From Fulvitalea axinellae (lineage in GTDB: Bacteria > Bacteroidota > Bacteroidia > Cytophagales > Cyclobacteriaceae): DNA of 64,000 nucleotides. Where the stretch lies: the NCBI RefSeq assembly GCF_036492835.1, contig NZ_AP025314.1, positions 1,426,001 to 1,490,000 on the forward strand. Direction: 5' to 3'. The translations under genes were made by a program, and so were the position numbers. Positions 49,949 to 59,337 of the stretch are shown here, one piece after another. The stretch's first letter is position 1, and the number at the start of each line of letters is the position of its first letter. Under the pieces are notes generated by a model. It ran no database searches. It had not been told where the DNA came from and worked only from the letters and a program-made list of their open reading frames with translations.

Positions 49949-52441
49949 ATGTCGAGGACAGATAACATGAATAAAAGTCATAATACATTCCTTAGTTCAT
50001 TAACATTGTCCGAATTGCAGGATGACGATTCAGGAGAATTGATCTCTCTGCTTCCCGAAGATGATGATAGTGAACTGGAGGCCGAAAGCGGTTTGCCGGA
50101 TACTTTGCCTATTTTGCCTGTAAAGAATACCGTACTCTTTCCGGGGGTGGTAATTCCGATTACCGTTAGTCGCAGCAAATCTATTTCTTTGGTGAAAGAG
50201 GCCTATAAAGGCACTCGCATTATTGGCGTAGTGGCTCAGAAAAATAATAGCGAAGATCCGGGACTGGAGGATATTTACGGTGTGGGCACACTTGCCAAGA
50301 TCGTGAAGATGCTCGTGTTGCCTGACGGAAACACCACAATCATTATCCAGGGCCGTAAGCGCTTCCGCTTGGGCGAAGTGGTGACTCAGGAACCTTACTG
50401 GAAAGCTACGTTCGACGTTCTCAGCGACATGGCGCTTGACGAGGACGACGAAGAGACCAAAGCGATTCTGGAATCGGTAAGGGAGTCGGCTTACCGCATG
50501 TTGCGCCTCAATCCGGATTTGCCTCAAGAGGCCCAAACGGCTCTTGACAATATCGATAACTACACTTTCCTGATGCATTTCCTTTCCTCGAACCTGCAGG
50601 TCGAGGTGAAGGACAAGCAGGCTCTGCTCGAAATCGAGAACCCTAAGGAAAGGGCGTCCACTTTGCTTGAGTTTATGCTCAAGGAAGTGCAGATGCTTGA
50701 GCTTAAGCGTGAGATCCAGAGCAAGGTCAATTCCGATATCGACGCCCAACAGCGCGACTACTATTTGCGCCAGCAAATGAAAGTGCTTCAGGACGAGCTC
50801 GGGCAGGAAGGCCCTGACGTGGAAGTGCGCGAGCTGAAGAAAAAAGCGGCGAAAAAGAAATGGCCGAAAGAAATTGCCGCCCATTTCGAGAAGGAATGCG
50901 ATAAGTTGCTTCGCCTTAACCCTTCGGCGCCGGAATATCCCGTAGCGCTGAACTACGTTGAGTTTATGGTCGATTTGCCTTGGGGTGAAGTGACCGAGGA
51001 TAATCTGGATCTTAAGCACGCCAAAAAAGTGTTGGATTCGGCGCACTTTGGCCTTGAGAAAGTCAAGGAGCGTATTATCGAATACTTGGCGGTATTGAAG
51101 CTGAAGAAAGACCTCAAAGGACCGATTCTTTGCCTTTACGGCCCTCCGGGTGTTGGTAAAACATCGTTGGGTAAATCAGTGGCTGAAGCTTTGGGTCGTA
51201 AATACGTTCGTTTGGCTTTGGGCGGTTTGCATGACGAGTCCGAGATCCGTGGCCACCGTAAGACTTATATCGGCGCAATGTCGGGTAAGATCTTGCAGAA
51301 CGTAAAGAAGTCGGGAACGGACAACGCCGTTTTTGTTCTTGACGAAATCGATAAGGTGAGCTCTGATTTCCGTGGGGATCCGTCTTCCGCTTTGCTTGAG
51401 GTTTTGGATCCGGAGCAGAACAACGCTTTCAACGATAATTATCTGGAAGTAAGCTACGATTTGTCGAACACGCTTTTCATCGCTACGGCAAACTCGCTTG
51501 ACACTATACAGCCGGCTTTGCGCGACAGGATGGAAATCATCGAACTGTCGGGTTATACGCTGGAAGAGAAAACGGAAATTGCCAAAAGGCACCTTATTCC
51601 GAAGCAAATCGAGGAAAATGGTCTGACAGCCGATCAGGTTAAGTTCGGCAAGCCTGCGATCGTGAAAATTATCGACGGATATACTCGCGAGTCTGGCGTT
51701 CGTAACCTTGAGCGCAAGATCGGAAGCGTGGTTCGCAAGATCGCCAAGTCGGTGGCTTTGGAAGAGGATTACGAAAAAGAGGTTACGCCGGAGAAAGTGG
51801 TGGAATTCCTCGGAAGCGAAATCTTCGACAAGGAGCTTTACCAAGACAATAAGTTGGCCGGTGTGGTTACGGGCTTGGCTTGGACCAGTGTTGGCGGTGA
51901 AATTTTGTTTATCGAATCTAGCCTTAGCAAAGGCAAGGGCAAATTGACGCTTTCGGGCCAGCTTGGCGACGTGATGAAAGAATCGGCGATTACGGCGCTT
52001 TCATACCTCCGTACCCAAGCCGATGAGCTAGGAATCGATCACGAAGTGTTCGATAACTACGATTTGCACGTACACGTTCCGGCCGGAGCGGTGCCGAAAG
52101 ACGGTCCTTCCGCCGGTATTACGATGCTTACATCACTCGCTTCGATTTATACGCAACGCAAAGTGAAATCCCGTTTGGCTATGACCGGCGAGATCACTCT
52201 TCGTGGCAAAGTGTTGCCTGTGGGCGGAATCAAGGAAAAAATCCTTGCGGCCAAACGCGCCGGCATCAAGGAGATTATCCTTTCGGTTAAAAACAGAAAA
52301 GACATCGAGGAAATCGACGAGCGTTATATCAAAGGCTTGACGATTAACTATGTGGAGGCGGTGGACGAAGTTCTGGACATCGCTCTGCTGAAAGATAAAG
52401 TGAAAAAACCCATGAAGTTTGTCATTGACAAAAAGGGTTGA
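49949..52441 (+). CDS. lon: ATP-dependent Lon protease
   Basis: The 830-residue protein has the LON substrate-binding N-domain (LPILPVKNTVLFPGVVIPI, residues about 50-245), the AAA+ module (Walker A GPPGVGKTSLGKS near 395, Walker B FVLDEIDKV) and the C-terminal Ser/Lys protease domain (Ser in GPSAGITML, Lys in KEKILAAKRAG). It degrades misfolded and regulatory proteins. ATG 49949 or 49967 could be the start. The porQ gene follows after 127 nt. Confidence 0.97.
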   Translation: MSRTDNMNKSHNTFLSSLTLSELQDDDSGELISLLPEDDDSELEAESGLPDTLPILPVKNTVLFPGVVIPITVSRSKSISLVKEAYKGTRIIGVVAQKNNSEDPGLEDIYGVGTLAKIVKMLVLPDGNTTIIIQGRKRFRLGEVVTQEPYWKATFDVLSDMALDEDDEETKAILESVRESAYRMLRLNPDLPQEAQTALDNIDNYTFLMHFLSSNLQVEVKDKQALLEIENPKERASTLLEFMLKEVQMLELKREIQSKVNSDIDAQQRDYYLRQQMKVLQDELGQEGPDVEVRELKKKAAKKKWPKEIAAHFEKECDKLLRLNPSAPEYPVALNYVEFMVDLPWGEVTEDNLDLKHAKKVLDSAHFGLEKVKERIIEYLAVLKLKKDLKGPILCLYGPPGVGKTSLGKSVAEALGRKYVRLALGGLHDESEIRGHRKTYIGAMSGKILQNVKKSGTDNAVFVLDEIDKVSSDFRGDPSSALLEVLDPEQNNAFNDNYLEVSYDLSNTLFIATANSLDTIQPALRDRMEIIELSGYTLEEKTEIAKRHLIPKQIEENGLTADQVKFGKPAIVKIIDGYTRESGVRNLERKIGSVVRKIAKSVALEEDYEKEVTPEKVVEFLGSEIFDKELYQDNKLAGVVTGLAWTSVGGEILFIESSLSKGKGKLTLSGQLGDVMKESAITALSYLRTQADELGIDHEVFDNYDLHVHVPAGAVPKDGPSAGITMLTSLASIYTQRKVKSRLAMTGEITLRGKVLPVGGIKEKILAAKRAGIKEIILSVKNRKDIEEIDERYIKGLTINYVEAVDEVLDIALLKDKVKKPMKFVIDKKG

Positions 52442-52568
52442 CAGTTTTATGAAAGACAGCCTTCGGGTTGTCTTTTTTACTTTATGCGAAATGGTTCGTT
52501 CCTTGCGGGAATATGAGTCGGGCCTGTTTTGTAAGGTCTGGTGTTTATGTTTTTTGAAGCGGTTGGCG

Positions 52569-53624
52569 ATGATATATCCCAGTAAGTTTAAAAACGTTTT
52601 TATTCAGAACCTCCGGGTCGGAATCCTGATCCCCTTAGTGACGGTTTTTCTGTTTTCCGGAAAAGCTCAGGCTCAGTACGGAGGACGTAATTCTTTTCCG
52701 TTTCTGGATTTGCCCGCTGGTGCCGAGGCTTTGGCTTTGGGTGGTGTCGGTTTGACGGGGAAATCTGCTCAGTCGTTTTGGAATAATCCGGCGTCATTGG
52801 ATAAGGATGCGGACAATGTGGCGTCGTTTGGCTACGCTTGGTATCCGGCAAATATGGGGCTCAGTAGGGCCAGTTATTCCCGTGATTTTGAAAAGACCGG
52901 AATGTGGGCTATTGGCATTGCGTATTTGGGCCACGGAGATATTGACGCGTATGATGATACGGGAAATAAAACCGGAACCTTCAACGCTTCTGATTACGTG
53001 ATTACGCTTGGAAAAAGCCATCAAATGGGCCCTTTCCGAATGGGCTTGAACCTTAAATACGCCGAATCCAGAATTGATTCGTATAAAGCCTCGGCTATTT
53101 TGCTCGATATCGGAGGTAGGTTTGAGCATCCCAAAAAGGATCTGGCCGTCGATTTGGTGGTTACGAATATTGGTGCGGAAGTTTCCCGCTTTGAAGACCA
53201 AGCGTTGGACTTGCCTTTGGATGTTCGCTTAGGCGCAAGTTTTAAACCCGAGCATATGCCTGTGCGGTTTCATTTGGCTGTTTTTGGTTTGGGCTCCAGC
53301 GGAGAAATTTATTCCGACCCTGACAACCCGAACAAAGAGGAAGGCGACGAGCCCTCAGGTGCGGATAAAGTGCTTACGCATATGTCGCTTGGTGGTGAAA
53401 TCATCTTTAGCCCAAAATTTGTCGCAAGGTTAGGCTATAATGGGGCGTATCAGTATGAACTTCAACAGGAAGGAGCTGGCGGATTGTCTGGTTTTTCGGG
53501 CGGTTTCGGTTTAAAATTAAAACGCTTCCGCTTCGATTACGCAATGGGAGGGAAACACGCTTCGGGCGCCGCCCATCAGATTTCCTTGTCGGTGAATTTG
53601 TCCAAAACAGAAATCAGCCTTTAA
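52569..53624 (+). CDS. porQ: Type IX secretion system protein PorQ
   Basis: From ATG 52569 the protein has 351 residues and a signal peptide (cleavage near residue 36, KAQAQ). The mature start YGGRNSFPFLDLPAGAEALALGG and QSFWNNPASL are diagnostic of the PorV/PorQ family, FadL-like barrels in which PorQ joins the attachment complex that works with the T9SS sortase. Strands continue to the C-terminus. The longer frame from 52419 overlaps lon and is not real. The GNAT gene follows after 9 nt, likely in one operon. Confidence 0.9.
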   Translation: MIYPSKFKNVFIQNLRVGILIPLVTVFLFSGKAQAQYGGRNSFPFLDLPAGAEALALGGVGLTGKSAQSFWNNPASLDKDADNVASFGYAWYPANMGLSRASYSRDFEKTGMWAIGIAYLGHGDIDAYDDTGNKTGTFNASDYVITLGKSHQMGPFRMGLNLKYAESRIDSYKASAILLDIGGRFEHPKKDLAVDLVVTNIGAEVSRFEDQALDLPLDVRLGASFKPEHMPVRFHLAVFGLGSSGEIYSDPDNPNKEEGDEPSGADKVLTHMSLGGEIIFSPKFVARLGYNGAYQYELQQEGAGGLSGFSGGFGLKLKRFRFDYAMGGKHASGAAHQISLSVNLSKTEISL

Positions 53625-53633
53625 TAAAATTAT

Positions 53634-54188
53634 ATGCGTGAGTTTAAAATCAGATTGGAATCTTTGGGAGAAAGCCATCGTGCGTCTTTTTATCCTTGGG
53701 TAAAAGATGAAGAAGCCGTGCGTTATTCCCTAAGTGCTTTCCAGCGGATGAAGACTGACGCCGATACAGATAAGTGGTTTGACGGTGTGCTGTCCGAGAA
53801 AGGAACCGTAAATAAGGCGGTGGTTTTGCATGATACGGATGTTTGTGTAGGCTATGCTGGATTATGCAAAATGTCTAAAGCGAACAAGTCCGCCGAGTAT
53901 TTCATTTTTATAGGTGACCGTTCGAACTGGGGCAAAGGAATTGGTTCCTTGGTAACGAAAATGATCCTAAATATCGGTTTCGGAGAGCTGGGGCTCAACA
54001 GAATTACCCTAACGGTTTCGGAACCGAACGTTTGGGCGGTGAAGGCTTATCGCCGTTCGGGCTTTCAGATGGAAGGCCGATTAAGACAAGCTTGTCTGCG
54101 TGACGGGGAGTATCACGATAAATTCGCGATGTCGATATTGCGTGATGAGTGGGAAAAACAGAATCATAAAAACATTCATATATGTTAG
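53634..54188 (+). CDS. GNAT-family N-acetyltransferase (RimJ/RimL type)
   Basis: The 184-residue protein is a complete GNAT fold: KSAEYFIFIGDRSNWGKGIG is the acetyl-CoA-binding motif A, and GLNRITLTVSEPNVWAVKAYRRSGFQMEG is the C-terminal part typical of RimJ/RimL-like enzymes that acetylate protein N-termini or small amines. The substrate is unknown. It ends 7 nt into hslU and starts 9 nt after porQ, so the three genes are probably one transcript. Confidence 0.88.
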   Translation: MREFKIRLESLGESHRASFYPWVKDEEAVRYSLSAFQRMKTDADTDKWFDGVLSEKGTVNKAVVLHDTDVCVGYAGLCKMSKANKSAEYFIFIGDRSNWGKGIGSLVTKMILNIGFGELGLNRITLTVSEPNVWAVKAYRRSGFQMEGRLRQACLRDGEYHDKFAMSILRDEWEKQNHKNIHIC

Positions 54189-55567
54189 GTGACACAAGAT
54201 ATTTGACTCCGAGGGAGATAGTCCAGGAGTTGGACAAGTATATTATCGGCCAAAACGATGCGAAACGCAATGTGGCTATCGCCTTGCGAAATCGTTGGAG
54301 GCGGATGAACGTAAAAGGGGATATCAGAGGAGAAATCAACCCGAACAATATCCTGATGATCGGACCGACGGGTGTGGGTAAAACTGAGATCGCTCGCCGA
54401 TTGGCCAAAATTGCCGATGCGCCGTTTACGAAAGTGGAGGCTTCTAAATTTACGGAAGTGGGCTACGTGGGACGTGATGTGGAGAGCATGATTCGTGACC
54501 TCGTAGAGCAGTCCGTGAACATGGTTAGCGCTCAGAAGAAAGCCGAGGTAAAGGAAAAGGCGATGGAAATCGTGGAGGACATTATCTTGGACGCGTTGAT
54601 TCCGCCGGTTTCGAACAAGCCAGCCAGACCGTTGAACGATGATGAGGTACCTCGTACGGACGCTGAATTGAACGAGAAGACCCGTGAGCGTTTCCGTGAG
54701 AAAATAAGAAATAAGGAGCTCGAAGACCGTAAGATCGAAATCAGCGTAAAATCAGCCGGGCCGGCCAATATCGGGATGATCGGTGGCGGAGCGATGGACG
54801 ACGCTTCGATGATCAACTTGCAGGAAATGTTGGGGAATATGATGCCTAAAACCAGCAAGAAAAGGAAAGTTACGATTGAGGAAGCCCGCAAGATTCTGCT
54901 TGAAGAGGAAAGCTCGAAGCTCATCGATATGGATGAGGTGAAGGAAGAGGCTTTGCGCAGGGCGGAAGAAACCGGAATCGTATTTATTGACGAGGTTGAC
55001 AAGATTGCCAAAGCGTCTACTTCAGGCGGTGGAGGCCCGGACGTAAGCCGTGAGGGCGTTCAGCGTGATTTGTTGCCGATTGTGGAAGGAACGGCTGTTT
55101 CTACCAAATACGGCGTGATTAATACGGACCATATCCTGTTTGTGGCTGCGGGCGCTTTTCACTTCGCGAAGCCTTCCGATTTGATTCCGGAACTTCAGGG
55201 ACGTTTCCCGATCCGTGTGGAGCTGAGCGATCTTACCGAGTCGGATTTCTACCATATCTTGAAAGAGCCTCGAAACGCACTTACAAAACAGTATGAGGCG
55301 TTGTTTGGAGCGGAAGAAGTCCAGTTGGAGTTCGCCGACGAGGCGTTGAAAGAATTGGCGACCATGGCTTTCCGCATCAATAGTGAAGTGGAAAACATCG
55401 GGGCGAGACGTTTGCATACGGTTGTCAGCAAGTTGCTCAACGAGTTTTTGTTTGATGTTCCTGACGTAATTGGCCCGAACGCCAAAATTATGGTGACTAA
55501 GGAAATGGTTCAGGATAAGCTCAAAGGGACAGTCCAGGATAAGGATTTGAGCCAGTATATTCTTTAA
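54182..55567 (+). CDS. hslU: HslU, ATPase subunit of the HslUV protease
   Basis: HslU unfolds substrates for the HslV peptidase. The 461-residue chain starts MLGDTRYLTPREIVQELDKY, has Walker A GPTGVGKTEIARR near residue 60, the I-domain around residues 110-230, Walker B VFIDEVDKIAKAS, and the HFAKPSDLIPELQGRFPIRV sensor region. The last residues LSQYIL are the tail that docks into HslV. The hslV gene, normally directly upstream, is absent here and is replaced by the GNAT gene. Confidence 0.96.
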   Translation: MLGDTRYLTPREIVQELDKYIIGQNDAKRNVAIALRNRWRRMNVKGDIRGEINPNNILMIGPTGVGKTEIARRLAKIADAPFTKVEASKFTEVGYVGRDVESMIRDLVEQSVNMVSAQKKAEVKEKAMEIVEDIILDALIPPVSNKPARPLNDDEVPRTDAELNEKTRERFREKIRNKELEDRKIEISVKSAGPANIGMIGGGAMDDASMINLQEMLGNMMPKTSKKRKVTIEEARKILLEEESSKLIDMDEVKEEALRRAEETGIVFIDEVDKIAKASTSGGGGPDVSREGVQRDLLPIVEGTAVSTKYGVINTDHILFVAAGAFHFAKPSDLIPELQGRFPIRVELSDLTESDFYHILKEPRNALTKQYEALFGAEEVQLEFADEALKELATMAFRINSEVENIGARRLHTVVSKLLNEFLFDVPDVIGPNAKIMVTKEMVQDKLKGTVQDKDLSQYIL

Positions 55568-55607
55568 AAGCAAAAAATGTTTGGCCGAGAGGCCAGTTCT
55601 GATATTG

Positions 55608-55640
55608 GAAAAGTCGCCCGAAAGCGACTTTTCTTGTTTT
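55608..55640 (+). terminator. hslU terminator
   Basis: Perfect 10-bp arms GAAAAGTCGC / GCGACTTTTC with a 6-nt loop are followed by a T-rich run. Confidence 0.85.
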
Positions 55641-55768
55641 GGATTTTTGCAAGTCTCGAAACGTTGTGGGGGCTTGTGCCGTTTGTAATATTGGATGGAA
55701 AGCAGCGCTTTTCTTTTTCGGGGAGTTTGTGGAGTGTGGGTAGGTTTTCAATCTAAAATAATTGAATC

Positions 55769-56464
55769 ATGCCAAATAGCGACAACCTTAGAAATTTTCT
55801 CGACTACCTGCTTGTCAGGGAAGAAAAAGGAGGGCGAGGCAAAAAGTCCGTTCCTTTTGTTACGATTACCAGAGATGTCGGATGTGAAGTTGACGGTTTT
55901 GTCAGGTTGCTGACAAAACGGCTGTCCGATATTTCCCATACTCCTTGGAGCGTTTTGGACAAGGAGATTTTGCGCTTGGCCGCATCCGAACTCAAATTGA
56001 AAGAAAATGAGTTGGAGGATATGCTGGAACGGAGCGAACACTATGTTTTCGATGATATATTGGCTTCTTTTTCCGAAAATTATTACAACAAGAGCGAGGC
56101 GAAGGCAAAGAGTATTTTGCGGGACGTGATAAGGGACCGGGCAAAACAAGGACATGTTGTTTTTGTGGGTCGGGCATCGGAAATAATTACGAAAGGTTTG
56201 CGGGGAGGCCTTAGGGTGAAAGTGCACGCCCCGTTTGAGTGGCGAGTCGATCGCTTGTCAAAAGAGTGGGGAGTGTCGCTCAAAGAGGCTCAGGAAATGA
56301 CCGAAAAAGCAGAAAAGCGAAAAGGGAATTTTAGAAACCTCTTTAAAGAAAACGAAAACGATTATCCTGAATACGACCTGACCTTCAACAAGTCAAGTTT
56401 GACTGATTTGGAAATGGTCGAGATTTTGGTGGGTATCTATCTTTCGAGATGGGGAAAAATATAG
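55769..56464 (+). CDS. Cytidylate-kinase-like family protein
   Basis: The 231-residue protein fits the cytidylate_kin2 family (PF13189): PFVTITRDVGCEVDGFVRLL near residue 30, WSVLDKEILRLAASEL, and VVFVGRASEIITKGLRGGLRVKVHAP. The classical P-loop GxxGxGK(S/T) is not intact, which is usual for this divergent family, so kinase activity is uncertain. It is cytoplasmic and monocistronic. Confidence 0.85.
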   Translation: MPNSDNLRNFLDYLLVREEKGGRGKKSVPFVTITRDVGCEVDGFVRLLTKRLSDISHTPWSVLDKEILRLAASELKLKENELEDMLERSEHYVFDDILASFSENYYNKSEAKAKSILRDVIRDRAKQGHVVFVGRASEIITKGLRGGLRVKVHAPFEWRVDRLSKEWGVSLKEAQEMTEKAEKRKGNFRNLFKENENDYPEYDLTFNKSSLTDLEMVEILVGIYLSRWGKI

Positions 56465-56479
56465 AACGCGTGATGTTTG

Positions 56480-56526
56480 AACTCATGGATGCGGGAATAA
56501 TGAATCCGTGTCCATGAGTTTTTTTA
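56480..56526 (+). terminator. Terminator after the cytidylate-kinase-like gene
   Basis: The arms AACTCATGGA / TCCATGAGTT with a loop of about 21 nt are followed by seven Ts. Confidence 0.85.
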
Positions 56527-56685
56527 TGTTTGGGGCAATTTTTTCACGAAACTTCTCGGCTCCTATGATTTAGGCTTCAGATTTGTTTTTTGTATTTGGA
56601 CACTTGAAGAGGCTTCAATGGAGTTGGCTTCGAAATTATTCACCTGAAAAAGTTAAGGGCCAACATAGCCGAGGCCGAAGAGATT

Positions 56686-57396
56686 ATGAAGAACATTGAT
56701 CACAGAGACGAGATTTTGCCTTCAGATGGAGGGCCTGTTTATTTTGAGACAAATCTGGAAAACTGGGTAGCCGAACCTTGGAATACCGTGACGGCGTTTA
56801 TGTTTTTGTTGATAGCCGCCTTTTGGGTTAGGAAGTTGGTTTTGGACGGGAAAATGAAGCAGGTTTTTCTAAGGTTTGCCGTACCGATGTTGGCTATTGG
56901 CGGACTTGGCGGTACGCTTTATCACGCCTTGCGTACGGATTTTTGGTTGATGATGATGGATTGGTTGCCTATTCTGTTATTGATTTTAGGTTGTAGCGCA
57001 TATTTTTTACGATTGGTGTCGGGAGCTTGGTGGAAGGCGTTCGCTTATATATTGGCGGCGTTCGTGTTTTTGGCCGTGGTATCGTGGGTCATTCCGAATC
57101 ATCAGGATGCCTTAAAGACGAATCTCACTTATTTTATTCAGTTCATGATTGTACTTTTACCGACGGTTTTGGTTCTTAAAAAGACCCGTTTCAAGTATTC
57201 GGTATATGTTTTTGTGGCTTCGGGCAGTTTTGCCTTGGCCTTGTTTTTTCGTATAGCAGACCCTTGGGGTTGGATTCCTATGGGAACCCATTTTCTTTGG
57301 CATGTATTCGGAGCTTGTGCATGTCAAATGATGTTTGTGTACATTTATCGATTGGATAAGAACAAGGCTGTCTTTAGAGATATGGGACGCCAGTAA
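56686..57396 (+). CDS. CREST/ceramidase-like integral membrane protein
   Basis: The 236-residue protein has about seven helices and the CREST-superfamily marks: EPWNTVTAFMFLL (Glu and Asn in helix 1), GGTLYHALRTDFWLMMMDWLP (His and Asp) and MGTHFLWHVFGACA (paired His). In this superfamily the three His, Asp and Ser-like residues bind zinc for lipid amidase or similar hydrolysis, as in alkaline ceramidase. Whether it acts on ceramide, which Bacteroidota can make, is unknown. It may be cotranscribed with the barrel gene after 16 nt. Confidence 0.8.
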   Translation: MKNIDHRDEILPSDGGPVYFETNLENWVAEPWNTVTAFMFLLIAAFWVRKLVLDGKMKQVFLRFAVPMLAIGGLGGTLYHALRTDFWLMMMDWLPILLLILGCSAYFLRLVSGAWWKAFAYILAAFVFLAVVSWVIPNHQDALKTNLTYFIQFMIVLLPTVLVLKKTRFKYSVYVFVASGSFALALFFRIADPWGWIPMGTHFLWHVFGACACQMMFVYIYRLDKNKAVFRDMGRQ

Positions 57397-57412
57397 ATAA
57401 TTGTAATCTGCT

Positions 57413-59302
57413 TTGGGAAATAGGAGGGAAGCCGTTTGTAGTAAGTTACCGTTGATTTTTGGCGGTTTGTTATTCCTGTTTTTTTCGGCAAATCCTTTGG
57501 CTTCTTTGGCCCAAAAAGACTCCTTGCACGTTAAACCTTCTGCGCCTGACGAAGGTGCGTGGCTTTACGATTCGCTTTATAAAAAGTCCAGAAAATCGTT
57601 GTTGGGCAGAACGCTTTACGATCTTTTGTTCATGGATCCCGATCACGGAACCAGTGGGGTAGATAGCCTGAAAACGGAAAGGAACGTCGAAGTGTTTTTG
57701 CCATACAAAGGCTTCCGGATCCGTAATGTTAGGATTAAGTCGATAGATCTATTCGGCCAGACCGTTTATGATACGACGATGCGGAAAATTCCGGGAATCG
57801 AGCGTGTGGCGAACAGTATTCACGTTAATACCCGCCACTTTGTAATTAGGGAAAACTTGCTTTTTAAACCTGGACAAACTGTCAATCCCGTTTTATTGGG
57901 AAACAATGAGCGTTTGTTGAGGAGGCTCTCTTATGTACGGGACGCTAGAATCGTGCTTCGGCCAGTTCCGGGGCAAATGATGGAAGTGGATGCGGAGGTG
58001 ATTGTTCAGGATGTTTGGTCCCTGAGTGTGGGCGCTAGGTTTTCCAATGCGCAATCTTGGGCGCTTAGTTTTAACCATCGTAATATTTTAGGAATAGGTC
58101 AGGCTTTGGATAGCGACATAAACGCTGATTTGAATGAGAATCAGAAATGGGGTTATCAAGGAGTTTACCAAGTGTCCAATATCCGGGGCTCCTTTGTGGA
58201 CATGCAATTGGAATATGCGACACGGTATGACCGTTTGATTTATTCAGCTGAATTCAAAAGACCATATACAATACCCGAAATTAAAACTATAGGTGGCGTG
58301 AATTGGGCGAACGCGCGTTTGGTCCAAGACGTTTATCCTTTTGACTCATTATATGATAATTTAAGCTATCATAAAGTGGATGTGCGGGTTTGGGGCGGAC
58401 GGGTGTTTAACTTTAAGGGAAGCCAGAATGAAAACAAGGCGCAATTGGTTGTGTCAGGCTCATATTCTAATGAGAATTTTTTACGGAGACCTTTTGCTCC
58501 CAACCAAGATTCGCTCTACTTTTTTTGGGATAAACAAAGAGCGCTCTTGAGGCTGTATGTCAACAAGCAGAACTATTATAAAAATAATTTCATTTTTGAT
58601 TTTGGTACGACGGAAGATATTCCTTACGGATTTGGAGTGGGAGCTACTTTAGGTAAAGAGTTCTCCGAATTTGGTGATCGTTGGTATACTGAAATTGATG
58701 TGGCGAAGTCGTTTTACTCTAAAAAAAACGGATACCTGTATCTACGCACAGGGTTCAGTACATTTTGGAATGGTAGCAAGATGGAGCAAGGTGAATGGCG
58801 TGTCAGCGCAAGTGCTTTTTCCAAATATTTCAAATTGGGAAGATTTGGGTTAAGGAATTTCGCAAACCTTGACCACTTGGTCGGATTGCGGAGGTTTCCT
58901 TTGGAAAAGTTGGAACTAAGCTCTCTTTACAATTTGGGAGGACTTGGAGAGGATGAAAACTCTTACGGCACGCGACGTTTTAGGGCGGGAGGGACCAGCC
59001 AGCTTTATACGCCTTGGGGTTTTTTGGGGTTCCGGGTAGCCTTTTTCGCATTTGCCGAGCTAGGGTCGGTTTCAGATGGTGGGCGGTTATTTTCGAATGG
59101 GAATTCTATTTTTGCGGGATTTGGCGGAGGAGTTAATGTGGGGAACGAGCGGTTTGTCATTAGTAATTTCCAGATTCGTTTCGGATTTTATCCGATAGTT
59201 CCTCCAGGAGCTTCAATGACAAATTTTCAGGTTACTGGGGGAGGAAATTTCGGTTTTGGCAGTTTTACCGATATTGAACCAGGAGTAACATCGTTTAGAT
59301 AA
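57413..59302 (+). CDS. BamA/TamA-like outer-membrane protein
   Basis: The 629-residue protein has a signal peptide (LLFLFFSANPLASLAQ) and no ATG: TTG 57413 is the likely start. Residues about 85-205 contain a POTRA-like domain (NVRIKSIDLFGQTVYDTT, FVIRENLLFKPGQTV, RLLRRLSYVRDARIVLRP), and the rest is a barrel of long aromatic strands. The order fits a BamA/TamA-like assembly protein, with one POTRA rather than five, so it is not BamA itself. It follows the CREST-family gene. Confidence 0.82.
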   Translation: MGNRREAVCSKLPLIFGGLLFLFFSANPLASLAQKDSLHVKPSAPDEGAWLYDSLYKKSRKSLLGRTLYDLLFMDPDHGTSGVDSLKTERNVEVFLPYKGFRIRNVRIKSIDLFGQTVYDTTMRKIPGIERVANSIHVNTRHFVIRENLLFKPGQTVNPVLLGNNERLLRRLSYVRDARIVLRPVPGQMMEVDAEVIVQDVWSLSVGARFSNAQSWALSFNHRNILGIGQALDSDINADLNENQKWGYQGVYQVSNIRGSFVDMQLEYATRYDRLIYSAEFKRPYTIPEIKTIGGVNWANARLVQDVYPFDSLYDNLSYHKVDVRVWGGRVFNFKGSQNENKAQLVVSGSYSNENFLRRPFAPNQDSLYFFWDKQRALLRLYVNKQNYYKNNFIFDFGTTEDIPYGFGVGATLGKEFSEFGDRWYTEIDVAKSFYSKKNGYLYLRTGFSTFWNGSKMEQGEWRVSASAFSKYFKLGRFGLRNFANLDHLVGLRRFPLEKLELSSLYNLGGLGEDENSYGTRRFRAGGTSQLYTPWGFLGFRVAFFAFAELGSVSDGGRLFSNGNSIFAGFGGGVNVGNERFVISNFQIRFGFYPIVPPGASMTNFQVTGGGNFGFGSFTDIEPGVTSFR

Positions 59303-59332
59303 AAAAATCCCGGTAAGAAATCACCGGGATAA
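59300..59332 (-). terminator. Terminator of the acyltransferase gene
   Basis: The arms ATCCCGGT / ACCGGGAT with an 8-nt loop are followed on the minus strand by seven Ts. Confidence 0.85.
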
Positions 59333-59337
59333 GTCGT

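Noticed and set aside
52419..52568. N-terminal extension of PorQ overlapping lon
   Set aside because: A normal signal peptide starts at ATG 52569 and the extension has no family support.
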